Part shown: piece after piece, positions 1-12,269 of the stretch | How the letters are laid out: the number at the start of each line of letters is the position of its first letter | How positions within the stretch are numbered: the first letter of the stretch is position 1 | Source of the DNA: Apteryx mantelli | Taxonomy: Eukaryota > Chordata > Aves > Apterygiformes > Apterygidae | Assembly: GCF_036417845.1 (NCBI RefSeq) | Contig: NC_090020.1 | Coordinates: 44,934,425 to 44,998,424 of the forward strand | Length of the DNA stretch: 64,000 nt | Direction of reading: 5' to 3' | The notes under the pieces: generated by a model | Database searches by the model: none | The model's input: only the letters and a program-made list of their open reading frames with translations | Told to the model about the DNA's origin: nothing | Translations under genes and position numbers: made by a program

Positions 1-121
1 ACTCCAGTGGGCTGTATAATTCTCCCAGTGACCGCAATAAATCACCAAAGTTTCCTTATTCTCGGCGATGGAACCCGTCAGGTGGCAGTGAGAATGAATC
101 TGGGCAGCCAGTCCGGAGGAG
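1..121 (+). CDS. EPB41L4A: EPB41L4A coding exon 1 of 9 in window (5' end cut or at the edge)
   Basis: Codons start at base 3 and run through [19 protein letters not shown] to QPVRR, matching the human tail just after the FERM-adjacent region. The exon ends with two bases of an Arg codon (AG) at the donor GGAG/GTAAGA, giving a phase-2 intron. The window edge hides the acceptor. The CCAG at bases 4-7 could in principle be one, but the human protein reads SGLY in the same place, so the coding sequence most likely continues to the left. Confidence 0.93.
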
Positions 122-1818
122 GTAAGAGCACTGAGGCTAGTCAGCGTTAGCTGCTTCTTAGGTAGAAATCTTGTGGTGCTGCATGCTCTGCGTTCAGTCA
201 GGGCTCTTGGAGACACAGCTGGGTCTTTTAGTTGCTGCAGCTATTCTTCCCTTGTAAAGTAGAGGATTGAGGTTGCTTGCTTGACAATGAGCCTCTGATA
301 CAGAACAGTATTGTGCTTTAAGTACATTGCTTTGCTTTAAGTACAGCAAAGAATAAACGTGTGAGCCATTAAACTGTCTTCAACAGTCCCATGTGTGAAT
401 TACTTTACATTAGAGAGTATGCCAGTAAAAATACAACTACGATTACTTAACGTGTTTTTAATGAGTATGTGCTGAATTGAGTAACTTAAAGTAGTAAAAT
501 GACATGGATGGAGATTCTGTGCTGCATCTTCTGGAGTATGGCCAAAATGCAAATTACAGGGACAGTTCAGGTCCTGAAGTGTTGTAGTTTTGAGGGACTA
601 CATCCTACCTGGGACGATTTGCCTTGCTGAGAAGTTGCTTTCATCATCTGAGCTAGCTAAGGTACCCCAGTGCTATGGTTTGCAGTGAAGTATAGACAAG
701 CATAGCCACTCTACCGTATTTATAGCGGTCTTCTAGGGCTGCCTTATGAGCCAGCACACTTGAGTTAAACTTCCTTCTGACATCTCTGATGCCGTTCCTT
801 GTTCAACCCTCAGAGCCAGGGTTTGCAGAGGGATCTTTGGAGATACAGCTGTATTGATGAGGAAATCTTCTCCTAGATAGATATGGAGCTTTTATATTTG
901 TTTTCTGAGCTGCTCCAGACCTTTTATCTGCCATTAGCAGTCTAGAACAAGAATGAAGAAACTCATCCATGGAATCTGCTTAGTGATCTCATGCCTGAGT
1001 TAAGGTAAATTATTGTAGCTCTCTTTGAGTCAATGCAGCAATGTTGATTTACTCTACTGCACATAGCACTTACGAGTGTTAATAGCAATGTGTTTCCTGA
1101 GATGGATTTTCTGAATCATTTCTAGCTTGGTTGTCAGAAGGACTTGCTGGGCTTTGCAGAAACAAAGGAATATAGATGTGCAGTGCAAAAGCCATCTTGT
1201 ATCATGAAAAGGATAATGTTTGTGTACAATGCAGGAGGGGATTTTTTGAGATGCAGAGTGTTTGTCGTCTGGGATTTGCATTTAGCTCATCTACTAGGTA
1301 GACAGGTGGTCATGCCAATAACAAGTTTTCTCTTGGGTCACCACACCACCAAAGTATTTTTGAAAGTCTTATCTTGTATGTAAGACTGTGAAGACTGACA
1401 ATAACAAGTAGGTACTAACCTAATTATGTCTTCCTGAATCTCAGGTTTGATTCATGCACTTTCCTTTTTCATCTGTTTAATAACAATAGCCATGTTGTTT
1501 ATGTGCTCCTTACTGGAATTAAAAGAAAAATATCTGGCATTGCTATGCTGGAAACAGTAGGAAGCTCTAAATGCCTGCTTACTGTGCTAGACCTTGCAAG
1601 TCAGCGGTTTGCAATGAGAGCTTGAATGGGATCATGCCTTTGCAGGTTATTGTAGAGGTGGCCTTCAAAGTTTAAAACAAGCACATGCCCCTTTTTTTCT
1701 ACCTTAAATCCTACTAAAAAAAACCTCTGTGAAGGTTTTGTTGGAAAAGATGGGTGCTTTTTTGTATTCGTGTTAAGTGACCCAATGGTATTTCATTAAA
1801 ACTTCCTTAATGTCATAG
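122..1818 (+). other. EPB41L4A: EPB41L4A intron (phase 2)
   Basis: Intron bounded by donor GTAAGA and acceptor TGTCATAG. It is AT-rich and unremarkable. Short reading frames on both strands near 1054-1383 have no family resemblance and no splice support. No repeat family was recognised. Confidence 0.85.
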
Positions 1819-1866
1819 GAAAGCCCAAAACAGTGGCGAAGATTCAGATTTAAAGCAAAGGAGAAG
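1819..1866 (+). CDS. EPB41L4A: EPB41L4A coding exon 2 of 9 in window
   Basis: A 48-base symmetrical exon, phase 2 at both ends. It encodes KAQNSGEDSDLKQRR plus split Arg codons at both borders, matching human KAHNSGEDSDLKQRR. The acceptor is TCATAG/GAAAGC and the donor is GAGAAG/GTAAAT. Skipping it would remove 16 residues without shifting the frame. Confidence 0.95.
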
Positions 1867-4800
1867 GTAAATATATAATCTATAGCAGTGATGAAATGAT
1901 AACTAAGGTACTGATCATATTTTAGTTCCCTGCATTCCCTCCCTTCCTTCCCTCCTCCCTCATCCTCTTGAATGTTTAAAAGGCTTTTTGTGTTCTACCC
2001 ATAAATGTTTTTCTTTCCTGCCATACTTTTGCTAAAATGCTCTATAGTGTAACCTCATCACAGCACAAATTCATAAAAGGTACACATTGTTACTACACCA
2101 TGCTAAAAGTAGTTTGTGGAAGCTTCCTGAAGGCTTGTCTGCAACTTGAAAGTCAATTCCCGAGGTTGGAGGTTTTGGGTTTTACATCTGCAGGACCGAA
2201 GATTTTGTTCTGACTTCTCTAACCTGTCATTCTACTTTAATTAACCTGTTTTGAAAGTGAGTAAATTGATATTTGAGATGAATTGTCCTGCAAAAAGGTG
2301 TGGGTATAGAGGCATATCTATTCTGATTCAGCTTCTTACAGTCTTCTCACTGTCTTACACATTTTTGCTGCATTTTTTTTAAACTTGTTTTTTTCCTGTG
2401 CGGTCTTGACTGGATGTCACACTTCCAAATAAAATGCTGGTGTGCGATTAGGTATGCACTTTCACAACTCAACTTTTGACAAATTCTTTTTTCTGGAGTT
2501 CTTTAGTATCACATCTGACTGCTCTGACTTTGCAGTTCTGTTGAGACAGTGCAGTTCATTTTGGTGTCAGAGTCTGTTGAATCTTGTGAAGGAGAGGAAA
2601 CACTCCCAGGATCTGATTCACTGCTGCGGTGCAGGAAAGGAGCTCTGGCACAGTTATAGAAATCTCAGGGACAATCACAGGAAGTCAGGGAGAAAGCTCA
2701 CATACTTTGCACCTATTGTAAGACAAAAGAGTAACTTTTTGAAGGATATTGCCATTACGCTTTGTCTTTGATAGTCCCGTAGTGGATGACCAGAAAATAA
2801 AGCAGAGAGGATTTAGTTAGACATCTCAAGTGGAAAACCTCAGGACTCAGGAGGGACCTCTTCCCGAAAGCTCTGTCTGCTATATTACATTACAAATGTG
2901 CGTGTTTGTTCCAGACACCAGAATTGTATGATGGAATAGACTTTCTTGACTTTCTTCACCTCCTCACAATTTGGCTACCCTCCTTTCATTTTAATCAGAA
3001 AAGGGCTGTACCAGAATATGAACCCTATGTCAGTTGGTTCTCTGAAATACCAAATCCTGCAACCTCCCAGGCCCATAGTCCCCTTGTGGGCTGTGTATGT
3101 TCTGCCTCTCTTGCCTAACTGGCAGTGCCTTCCTTCCTGCTCCTTGTGGCAGACCATACAGGGGCACCATCCTCAGTATCTCAAATATGTTGCATGACCA
3201 GGAAAGGATGAGAAAAAAGGATGAAAAGATGTAATGGTCAGAGATCAGGATAATCCCATATGTTCCTGCACTTGATTTAGGAAATTGCCTTTATTTCCAT
3301 TTTTAGTATTTTATTCAGTTCAGTAAAAGCTGATGTTTAATATGTGGTGAAAGCATATATAATGACAGCTAACAGAGTAGCTGCCACTCAGCTGACAGCT
3401 CAGCAGCCCTGCTCTCTCTCTGCAGGTGCTTTCCTGACAGGGAACACAAGTTAATTTGTTGTACAGTTCAAAAGATGGATTAGATTTTCATTCCTGAAAA
3501 GCTAGAAAAGGAGTTATCTTGAATTTGAGCAAATTAGGATTTTTATCTTGCAGTTTTCCTGCCACAGTATGCTTTTTGATGCTTTTGGGAATTAATACTT
3601 GAAATCACAAGAAATGTGAAAGAACAGTGTTGCTCTGATGACCTAGGAATGTGGAGAGTTGAGATTTGTAGGAAATAATAATATTTTATTGGACAACCGA
3701 TAAGATTCGGAGCATATAAGGTCTGCTGCAGTTCTAGGGCATTCATTGCTCTCTGAACTATTTGAACACACTTGAGCCAGTGTCTTTTGGACACTGTCTT
3801 TTGTTCCTGCTTCTTCCTTTGCAATAACATTTTTCTTTAGAAACGTACATCTCTCTTATCCACACTTTCAGCTTCACCCAGAAATATCCATTTTTACCTG
3901 GGAAACTGGCTATCTTGAGCCTCTTAGTGGTTTTAACATGTAAAATTCATGGGTGGGGAGGTAGGAAGGGTTCTGCTTCTCTTCTGGATAAATTTTGCTT
4001 TTACAAGCCTTATCCTTGCAGACAAGCTGGGTTGAACTCTAGTTTCCTAGGCTTTGGTTGTCCTGTTATTCTAAAATACTTCTGTTTGAATGGGAAGTGT
4101 TTGAGTGAATGATTTCCCGTTGTCCCTAGCTTGGGAGAGAGGTGAGACCAGCCTCCTTTCTGAGCTTTTGATTCCATAGACTCTGAGGCATTCAATGACA
4201 CGGCAATTTTACAAAACTTTACCATACTTCACAGCTATAGGGGCAGATTCACGAGCCTGTCAGCTCTGACAGAAGGACGCCTATAACAGTGTCTTAGTTT
4301 TCAAGGCAGAGGCTAGAATGATGTGTCCCTGACGCGTTATGACACTGAGGAGGTCAGTGCTTTAGCTACTGTGTTTCCTAGGTAATCTCTCCTGTCTTCC
4401 TCCTCGCCCTTTGAGCTCTTCTTCCTGAGCGGTCAGACCACGTGGTGAGCAGGTGCTCCTCAGGAGCATCCAGCCTTGGCATGAAACACTTCCACTTACC
4501 TGTTACCAACTCCTGATGAGCAGCCTTCACTCTTCAGCTTATCTGAGGGGTAGTTTAACAAGTCTGCTCTCTTACCCAAGTGGCTCATCAAAGAAAAGAA
4601 AAAGCCAGGAGGAATAAGATCATCTGCGTCTCTGTCAGTGGCAACAGGAGTCATCTCCTTTTCTTTCTTATTTCATATCCAGAGACCTCAGAGCAAAACT
4701 TTTACTTTCCATTGCAGCAAAATGCAGAGAAATGTATCTTTCTTTTGAGGCATTCTGAGACCATCATCACACTAGGTGAAGAACAGTCCAAAACAGTTTT

Positions 4801-6011
4801 TATTAACCCCAGTGATCCTCTCATATGGTGCCATTTTTTTAGGATCTAGCGCAGCAGTACAGTAACAAAATCCTGGTTTCTAGAACCAAAGCGCTGACAG
4901 CTGGTCTGTCTGCTCCAAAATGTCGATCAGTGGCAATCAGGGATTTAAAGCTTTTAGCTAGTAGTTGCCAAGCACTTCTCCATGCTGACAGGAGCTTGCC
5001 TGTAGGTAGGCATATCCCCGTGACTCCAGCTCCAGGATAAATTCTCCTAACAGTTATAAAGATGGTGATACTTTCTTCTTGAAGTTCAGCTGTTAGTGTT
5101 GTCTCTCTACTTTTGCATCAGCTTGTTCCACTAGTCTGTTTCAGTAATAAATAGTCAGAGCCATAAATGTCACCTTTCCATTTGAAGTTTCGCAATCAGA
5201 GGTGATATAGGAGGCAGTGCTTTATTTCCCTTTCCCTCACATGATGCACCATCTCTGTAGCTCTGCCTCGAGTCATCTCAAAGCTGTGCTGATGCATCTG
5301 CCAGCCTGTGCACCTCAGCCTTTCTCTATTTATGAAGACAAGCAGAATCACAGTGTTTGGTGGTATTTCCTCCATACCGCCTGACACTTGGAAAATGACA
5401 GGAACTTGCAGAAGCCAGATGGAAGCTGAAGTAAATAGAAAAAGAGAGATGTGGTGAACATTTTAGTTTGCTTGCCAATGCCAAAATTACTGTGTAGCTT
5501 CTGTTGGATGTCCCACTGTATGGAATAAGAAAAATGGCAGAATGCATACAGTTTAAAGGCAAAACATTTCACATTTCAAAGCAATGTTTCACTGTGGCAT
5601 ATGCGCAAAGAATGCTGAGAGCTTAAATGAAAAAATACAAACACAGTGCAATGATTCAAAAGGAAAACAGCACTCTCCTGAAAGTGCTTTCTGGGTGCAG
5701 TACCTTTAAAGCAGTTATTCTTAATTAATTAATGAGAAAAAGACAATAAGACTCTCAGGTTTAGACAAGCCCTCTAAACTCTTCCTTAATCCTGATTTTC
5801 CTAATAACATCTTCTCAATATTGTTCATTCCTTTAGAATTTTGGTACTTCTGTAACGCTGTAACAGTAGAAAACTAGTGGCAATGAGCACTTCTCATTTC
5901 TGTTTTGTAAGTTGTAAGGTATTAATAGATAAATTGATCTTGAGAGAGAGATGAACTAAAATATGATTTGTATGCCTAGTTCCTGAACTACATTGCTTTT
6001 CTCCTCTGCAG
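1867..6011 (+). other. EPB41L4A: EPB41L4A intron (phase 2) with polypyrimidine tract
   Basis: A 4.1 kb intron. A nearly pure pyrimidine tract built of CCCT/CCTT units lies at about 1930-1972. The frame at 2442-2771 (+) is 109 codons long but has no recognisable domain and no splice signals, and I treat it as chance. The acceptor TTCTCCTCTGCAG before 6012 is strong. Confidence 0.85.
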
Positions 6012-6089
6012 ATCTCGGTCTCGTTGTAACACCAGCAGTGGCAGTGAATCAGAAAATTCTAACAGAGAACACCGGAAGAAGAGAAACAG
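6012..6089 (+). CDS. EPB41L4A: EPB41L4A coding exon 3 of 9 in window
   Basis: A 78-base symmetrical phase-2 exon encoding SRSRCNTSSGSESENSNRE followed by HRKKRN. It is close to identical to the human segment, with one visible change (human Tyr, here His, after NRE). It is rich in Ser, Glu and Arg, likely disordered, with many potential phosphorylation sites. The donor is ACAG/GTGACC. Confidence 0.95.
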
Positions 6090-6620
6090 GTGACCATTCT
6101 GTATTTTAGACATAGAAAAACAGATGGAGCATGGGCTCTTCTGTGATAGCTCTGCTAAAAAAACAGCAATAAAAAAAACACCTAACGTTTTACTTGTATA
6201 CAGTCCTCCTGAGGTAAATAGTTACCAAAGTACATAAACACTATAGATGGGTGCAGTCATCCTCGTGTTTGGGAAGAGCTCATTAATGAATTGTAAAATC
6301 AAATACTGGTACACATTTATAAGAGACTTGAAATACTAATGCAGATAAAATGGATAATGGTGATAATATGATATTCACAGCATGTACTTCAGCACCTCAA
6401 AAATTTCATATGTAAAATTCTAGCAGAAAATAAGCTTTTGAGAAGAATCCTCAGTGTTTGTGAAGGGATCTACAACTCGTTGTTGTTTTTAAATACATAT
6501 ATTAAATTTTGGAAAATATTCTTTTTTTCCAAAATGTGAAGTGTGGGCCTAAACCCAAAATGTGTACAGTGTCAGCTTTTAATAGGATAACAGCAGTTAA
6601 TATTGAGTAATGCTAGCGAG

Positions 6621-6640
6621 TTTTTTTTTTTTTTTTTTTT
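6621..6640 (+). repeat. poly-T run (20 T)
   Basis: An uninterrupted run of 20 T in the intron. The flanks do not look like a retroposon, so it is probably a simple homopolymer and likely to vary in length. Confidence 0.95.
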
Positions 6641-9600
6641 ATGTTTATTTTACTTCTTGCTGACAAGAGAAGCCTGGTATAACAACTGATTGATTGTAGC
6701 AAATTTTTCCTTTAAAGCAGCTACTTTTGTTTCACATGTTGAGATAACAACATTTTTAGAGTTGTTTATTAAAACTGATTTTTTTAAAGCCCATAGAATT
6801 GCTTCATATTGCATAAACAAAACATAGGAGAACTGTCATTTGACAAAGAGGAATTGTTTAATGCAGATTTCTGAAAAGCTCTCTGCACAAGCTGCCATAA
6901 CTGCTTGTTGTTTCTCATGCAGTGCTGTGAGTGATAAATGATTCTGAGATATTTCAAAGCTTTTGGAAATAGTTATGTGCTAGATATTTTAAAGCAGTGG
7001 GATGTGCCTTGTTTGTAAAGTGCTACAGAAGTATGTAGTATAATAATAATTTAAACGTGACTTGCAATAGGTAGAGATGCTAAAAAAAAAAACAAACACC
7101 ACATTCAGAAAAGGCTGTTATGAAGCATAGCTGAGCCGTGAGATTTCTTTTGAATTTACTTAAATCAGAGCAGAGTCTTGCAAGATACTTGGATACAATA
7201 ACCTAATGTGTGTGAAAGATTTGTTTTCCTGTCAGAGCTCTGAAGTTTGAATGAAATACTGAGTTTAGTTTCAGTGGTCACTAGGTAAATAGTTTTTTTT
7301 CCCCATGAAACTTGTCGTTCAGAAAGCTACACAAGCAACTGAAGGAAATTAGAGACTGACCACAAGAATGTTTTTAAGAGCTTCTTGCAATATAAGGAAT
7401 GAATTGTAAGAAGGATTAAGTAGGGCTTATCATTTTTTGAAGAATAAAAGAACCTTTACCTACCCTTCTTCAATTCCTGCCAAAGTACTTAAAGTTAAAA
7501 AGAAAAAAAAAAAAAAGACTTCATATGGTTAGTGGGTGTTTTTATATTGTTTGACATTTTCAGGAATGTAAGATATATGAAAAAATGTTAATGTTGCAGA
7601 ATTTCTTACCCCTAGGTGGTCACTTGAAACAGACCAGATCAAAAGTCATTTCAGTGTTACTGTAAACAAGCACAAAATGAGCTGGACATCTGAGACTTGC
7701 TCCTTGTCATCAGGTGCATGAAAACCACCAGTCATAATGAATTTCTGCATTTTGTTAGCAGCCACAGGAGGAATATAACACACTGAATGGGCACAGGCAT
7801 TTGAATTGCTTTCTTGTTAGAAGAGGTGAGCCAGTACTAACAGGGTTAAATGCAACAATACAGGGAAGCTTGCACAGCTATTACTCAGGCTTTATCTGTT
7901 GCGTAGGTTAATACAAATTTATTTTCCAGTACTGTAATCAGGCCCATGGCCCAACCAGACACAAAGTTGTGCTGTTTGTGATTGGGATAAAATGCCTGAT
8001 TCTCACATTATCCAGAAGAATCTGATTCTGATCACAGAAAAGTAGAATATATTGTTCACATGAGAGGAGATCACTGTGAAGTAATTATCAGATGAAAACA
8101 AATCTGTCGGGAAAAACAGAAACACAGTTGTGACCTTCTGAAGGTAAAACAGTGGGAAAAGGCTGGAGCAAAACTGTTTTTTTAATCTCAGTCAGCCTTT
8201 GAGTTTTCAGTTCATCTTATGAATATTTTATTCTGAGCAAATGTTCATAAGTAATTGAAAAAGAACCTATGATGAGCATATTTCAATCATAGAAGAAACA
8301 CAATTGCTTTTTTTAATGCTATGGTCAAAATTTATTGTATGGATAAAAATATCTTAAAGTAGTAGACAGTGTGTACTGGAAAATAGTCTTCCACTTGGTT
8401 ATACTTGGAAGATCCATCACATCTGTAAATAAGTGGTAGCTGCACACTCAAATATATTTTGAATGGGATTTCAGGAATCAGATAAGTCCTCAGTGTTGCT
8501 TGGTTTAAGAACTCTCTCAGGGAGATACATAGCAAGAAATCACTGTAGGGGACAATAGACCTCTAAGTTCTAGTGCAGAAAATTTATAGGCAGAGAAGGC
8601 TGAAAAATGGAGAAAGTCTGAAAGTTAAATGATTTTTTCACATCAGTTCTTTCAAAAAAATATGTGAACATATGTATAAAACTGATGTAAATTTATTTAG
8701 GAGGGAAAAGAAATGCTAAAAGGAGAATGAGATTACAATGTGAGCATGTGTAGAGGACTGAAGCAGAAGCAGAATGAAATACCTGCAAGTCTGATTTCAA
8801 CTGTATGAAATTTTACAAAATTTCTGGCTCAGATTTCTGCTTTCTCTTGTCTACAGCTAGGACATTGCCCATTTAATACCCAATGCTAAAACTTTTCAGT
8901 GACTTTTTACAAGAAGCAAAAACTGTAGTATCTTGAGTTTCACCAACTAAAGGTTTAATTTCCATTTTTTAAATTTTAGTTCCATAAGAAGTTATGCAGG
9001 GGAAATATACTGTAGTATAATAGAATGGAAATAAACCTCAAAGAAATAAAATCTCATTTTACAGTGGTCCCAGATTTGGGGAAAGCACTACTGCCTGCCT
9101 ATGTTCCTATCAAAGAGCAGGGTTTTGCTGTAGCACTCTTTTCATCTTCAGTCTTCCATATCTAAGGAGGGGAATGTCTAAAGGTAGCCACATACATCTG
9201 TATGCTGAACTCGCTGTTACTGAACCCAAATGTCCAGGGTGAGGTGCAGTCATCATCTAAAGATTGTACGCACCTGATATGAAAATATGGACTCCTCTAG
9301 AGACAGTGTAAGGCAAAAGAGTCAGTGAAGCACATTTAAAAGAAGAACCTAATGAAGACTTAAAATCTCTGCATGATGGAATCAGTGTGGTCTAACCAGA
9401 GGCATATCTATTAATGCACTCTTATCCCAGCATCAACAAAGATTTCTTTACTGTAACCATCTTATACCAATGGTACTGATAATGTTTGGGTTTTTTTCTT
9501 ATTTATTGCTATGTTTTGTTTAAAAAATGGTCTTGAAATGACACTGAACAATGTAATTTGAATTTTTGTTGGTTCCAGCTGAATTTTGCTGGAAACCGTG

Positions 9601-11379
9601 TATATTGTTGCCAGCTATTATGTTCTCTGAAGTCATTTCTTCTTTAATTTTGTCCTTCTTTACCTTTAGAACAGGGAGACTTTTAGCTGTGCAGAAGAGC
9701 ACTTTTCTGTTATCACTGCAAATTTGTTCCCTCGTAGCCCCAAAGGATTCCATTAGTAGAATGGCCCAGAGCAGAAATGATGTGTTTACTCCTTTAGTGA
9801 GAGGTCATTCATCAAAAGCAGGTTGACAAAGTGTGTGGTCAGCGTAGAAGTGTAATTTCCAGTGCTTGTTGGGGAGGTGCAGAATCTCAGGTGCTCTGTG
9901 CCGGAGCGTGGACGTCGTGCTCCTCCATGTTGTGCAGGTCCTTTGTTCAGCATGGGTAGTTCCCAGTTATTTTATGGCCAGCATCCGAATGCCTCCTTCA
10001 GAGCACAGCTGTCTGCTTGACCTGTTAGGTGCTATTCCTTGAGGGGGACTGGGCAAGGTACCGTCAGATGGGCAGAAGCAGCGTCCAGCACAGTAGTTCT
10101 GATCTGGCAGCCCTACACGTTCTTTCTGTGCAGGTTTAAGTGACTGCCATATGTGCAAGGCAGTTGATACTGTTTATACCATGTGAGGGATGATTGCTGT
10201 CTCCACAAATTGGATTATTCAGGATGAAAATCATAATTCATTACTTGTTGCTGTGTGAGTTCTTGTGTTAAATCTGTAGATAGGAGCTTATGTTAATCCA
10301 TGTCACTAGCAGATTACAGGTTGAAAAAGACTTGCTTAGAAATCAAAACCTGATGCTGCAGTCTACTCTAGATGCTTGGTGCCATTTGGTAGAGTGGTGA
10401 GGGTTTACAGTAGTTGGGGATCCAGCTCAAAATTCATTACGCATGTGAGAGAAGATCTGATCAAAGGAATAGCGGTGGCCTGCTTAGCCAGTTTAGCCCG
10501 ATACAATTCCAAACTCGGCTAGAAAGGCAGAGAGGTAGTGAAGAGCAATAACAATAACACGCTTTGCATTTCCTAGGGAGTAAAGTCTCCGCTGTAATCC
10601 AGTTATCTCTGTTGGTTTGTTTGTTTTACCTGTCAGTCTTCCCATTCTCATTACGCCTCTCTGGTTTCTTCAATATGCCAGTCACGCTGTCATACCAGAC
10701 AACCTGCTCTTAGAGTGATATTTTCCAGGGTTGTTTCTAAATTTTTGCTGGGTTTTAAATTCACGGCTGTGACCAAACACAGCCATTTGTTCCACCTTAG
10801 CATCTTATCATGACAGTCATACCTGCATCCCCCAAACTGAGAGGCTCCTGTAGAGTCTCGAATAGCCAAACAGTGGCACGTTGATCATTCTGGCTAGTTG
10901 TGGCTTTACAGAATTAGCTCAGTCTGCTGTTGAACAGGCCGAGTTTATAGGATTTTGGCATTTGCTTTAATCTGTACTACGCTCTGATGATGGATTCATG
11001 GATTTATTTAAAAAAACAACAAATCATATCCCATCTGAAAATAGCCTAACATTGGAATCTCTTAGTTCTAAAGAATTTGGATCTTTTAATGATATGAAAT
11101 AATTTACAGGATTGAGGATTTCACCTTCCCTTCTGCCTCTTGAATTCAGCTACTGCTGTAGTTACTAGCTAATCCGACCCTCGGAAGAGAAGGTTTTCCT
11201 GTCAGAGATTGGCTCTTTTGCTTTACACTGATCTGCTTTGGGGAGGCTTGGATTTCAGTGGCTTTCTCCCCCCTCAGTTTTTTGCCACTCTCTGTCACAT
11301 CAATAAAATGCCAAGATTATCTGTGTCTCTTTGGAAGGTGGATTTTGACGCCTTCGTGGTGGGTTTTTCCCTCTCCTTT

Positions 11380-11720
11380 GGATCGAGCAGGGTGTTCCCT
11401 GGGCCAAAGGGAGGGCTGCAGGCGTTGCTGAGCCTCGGGTGGAGGGGGCAGTTGTTCAGGCGTTTCAGGATGGGGCAAGCAAGGCCTGGCGAGGAGGCAC
11501 CGCGCACAGCCGCACAACTGCAGACAGGAGCCAGAGGCACAGCGGGCAGGGCGGCACACAGGTGATGATGACAGGGTGCTGTGTGCCCGGGGCAATGTGC
11601 ACGGCCCGGGCCAGGGGCTGCAGGTGTCATGGGCTGTTTCGCAGCTCAGGGCAAAGGGAGCACTTCCTCTGAATGGGAGCCTGCTCAGGCGTCCCTGGGG
11701 GATTTTCCCAAGGTCCCACG
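11380..11720. other. GC-rich patch inside an AT-rich intron
   Basis: About 340 bases rich in G and C with several CpGs stand out from AT-rich surroundings. Overlapping long frames occur on both strands, including 11868-11317 on the minus strand (183 codons). They are Pro/Ser/Cys-rich, share no motif with a known family and arise naturally where GC content removes stops. It could be an intronic regulatory element or an old GC-rich insertion. I do not call a gene. Confidence 0.5.
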
Positions 11721-12149
11721 AAGGCGCCTGCTGCAACAACGTGTTTGGAAAAAGTTGCAGCCTTGTATCACAATATTGGACCTCTACTTGCTGTAGGTGA
11801 GGTGAACTTGAAAAGCTAAATAGAGTAAGGAAAAAATTCCAGCCGTTTGGCTTGGGCCAAGAAGACAATTTGAATTCAAGTTGTAGGCCTGTTTTTACTG
11901 GCTTAGAGTTGATTCATCTTTGTCCTTAGCTATTTCTAAATAACAAATCAATTGAATTATTTTTGATACAGGTTCTTATGTTTTAATATATTTTGGGAAC
12001 ATTAATGGACATTATAAATATAGGAAGATAAAAAGTTAAAATATTGCATAATAGCAGCTGGTATTCTGCAAGGAAAAAAATACCCGTTCTTTCCTCAGAA
12101 CGTCCTGGGACAGAGACCTTGAACTAAAGTCCTGCTACTTGTTTTGCAG

Positions 12150-12269
12150 GTTACGGCAAGAGAATGACATGGTTGACTCAGCTCCTCAGTGGGAAGCCGT
12201 GCTGCGGCGACAAAAGGAGAAAAACCAGGCAGATCCAAACTACCGTCGATCCAGGCACAGATCTCGATC
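12150..12269 (+). CDS. EPB41L4A: EPB41L4A coding exon 4 of 9 in window
   Basis: A 120-base symmetrical phase-2 exon encoding [20 protein letters not shown], then [20 protein letters not shown]. It holds the best-preserved block of the tail and begins the RS-rich stretch. The acceptor GTTTTGCAG is strong. The donor GATC/GTACGT lacks the usual AG before GT but joins correctly: TC plus G of the next exon makes Ser. Confidence 0.96.

Larger units (their letters stand above)
6090..12149 (+). other. EPB41L4A: EPB41L4A intron (phase 2)
   Basis: A 6 kb, mostly AT-rich intron. It contains a T20 run at 6621-6640, an A14 run at 7503-7516, and an isolated GC-rich patch near 11380-11720 listed separately. 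I see no exon: the protein reads straight from exon 3 to the exon at 12150 without a gap relative to human. Confidence 0.85.

Noticed and set aside
2442-2771. 109-codon plus-strand frame in an EPB41L4A intron
   Set aside because: No flanking splice sites in phase, no family resemblance, and human EPB41L4A has no extra residues at this junction.
11317-11868. 183-codon minus-strand frame inside the EPB41L4A intron
   Set aside because: It lies over the GC-rich patch, with overlapping frames on the other strand, a Pro/Ser/Cys-rich composition, no recognisable motif and no poly(A) or splice context.
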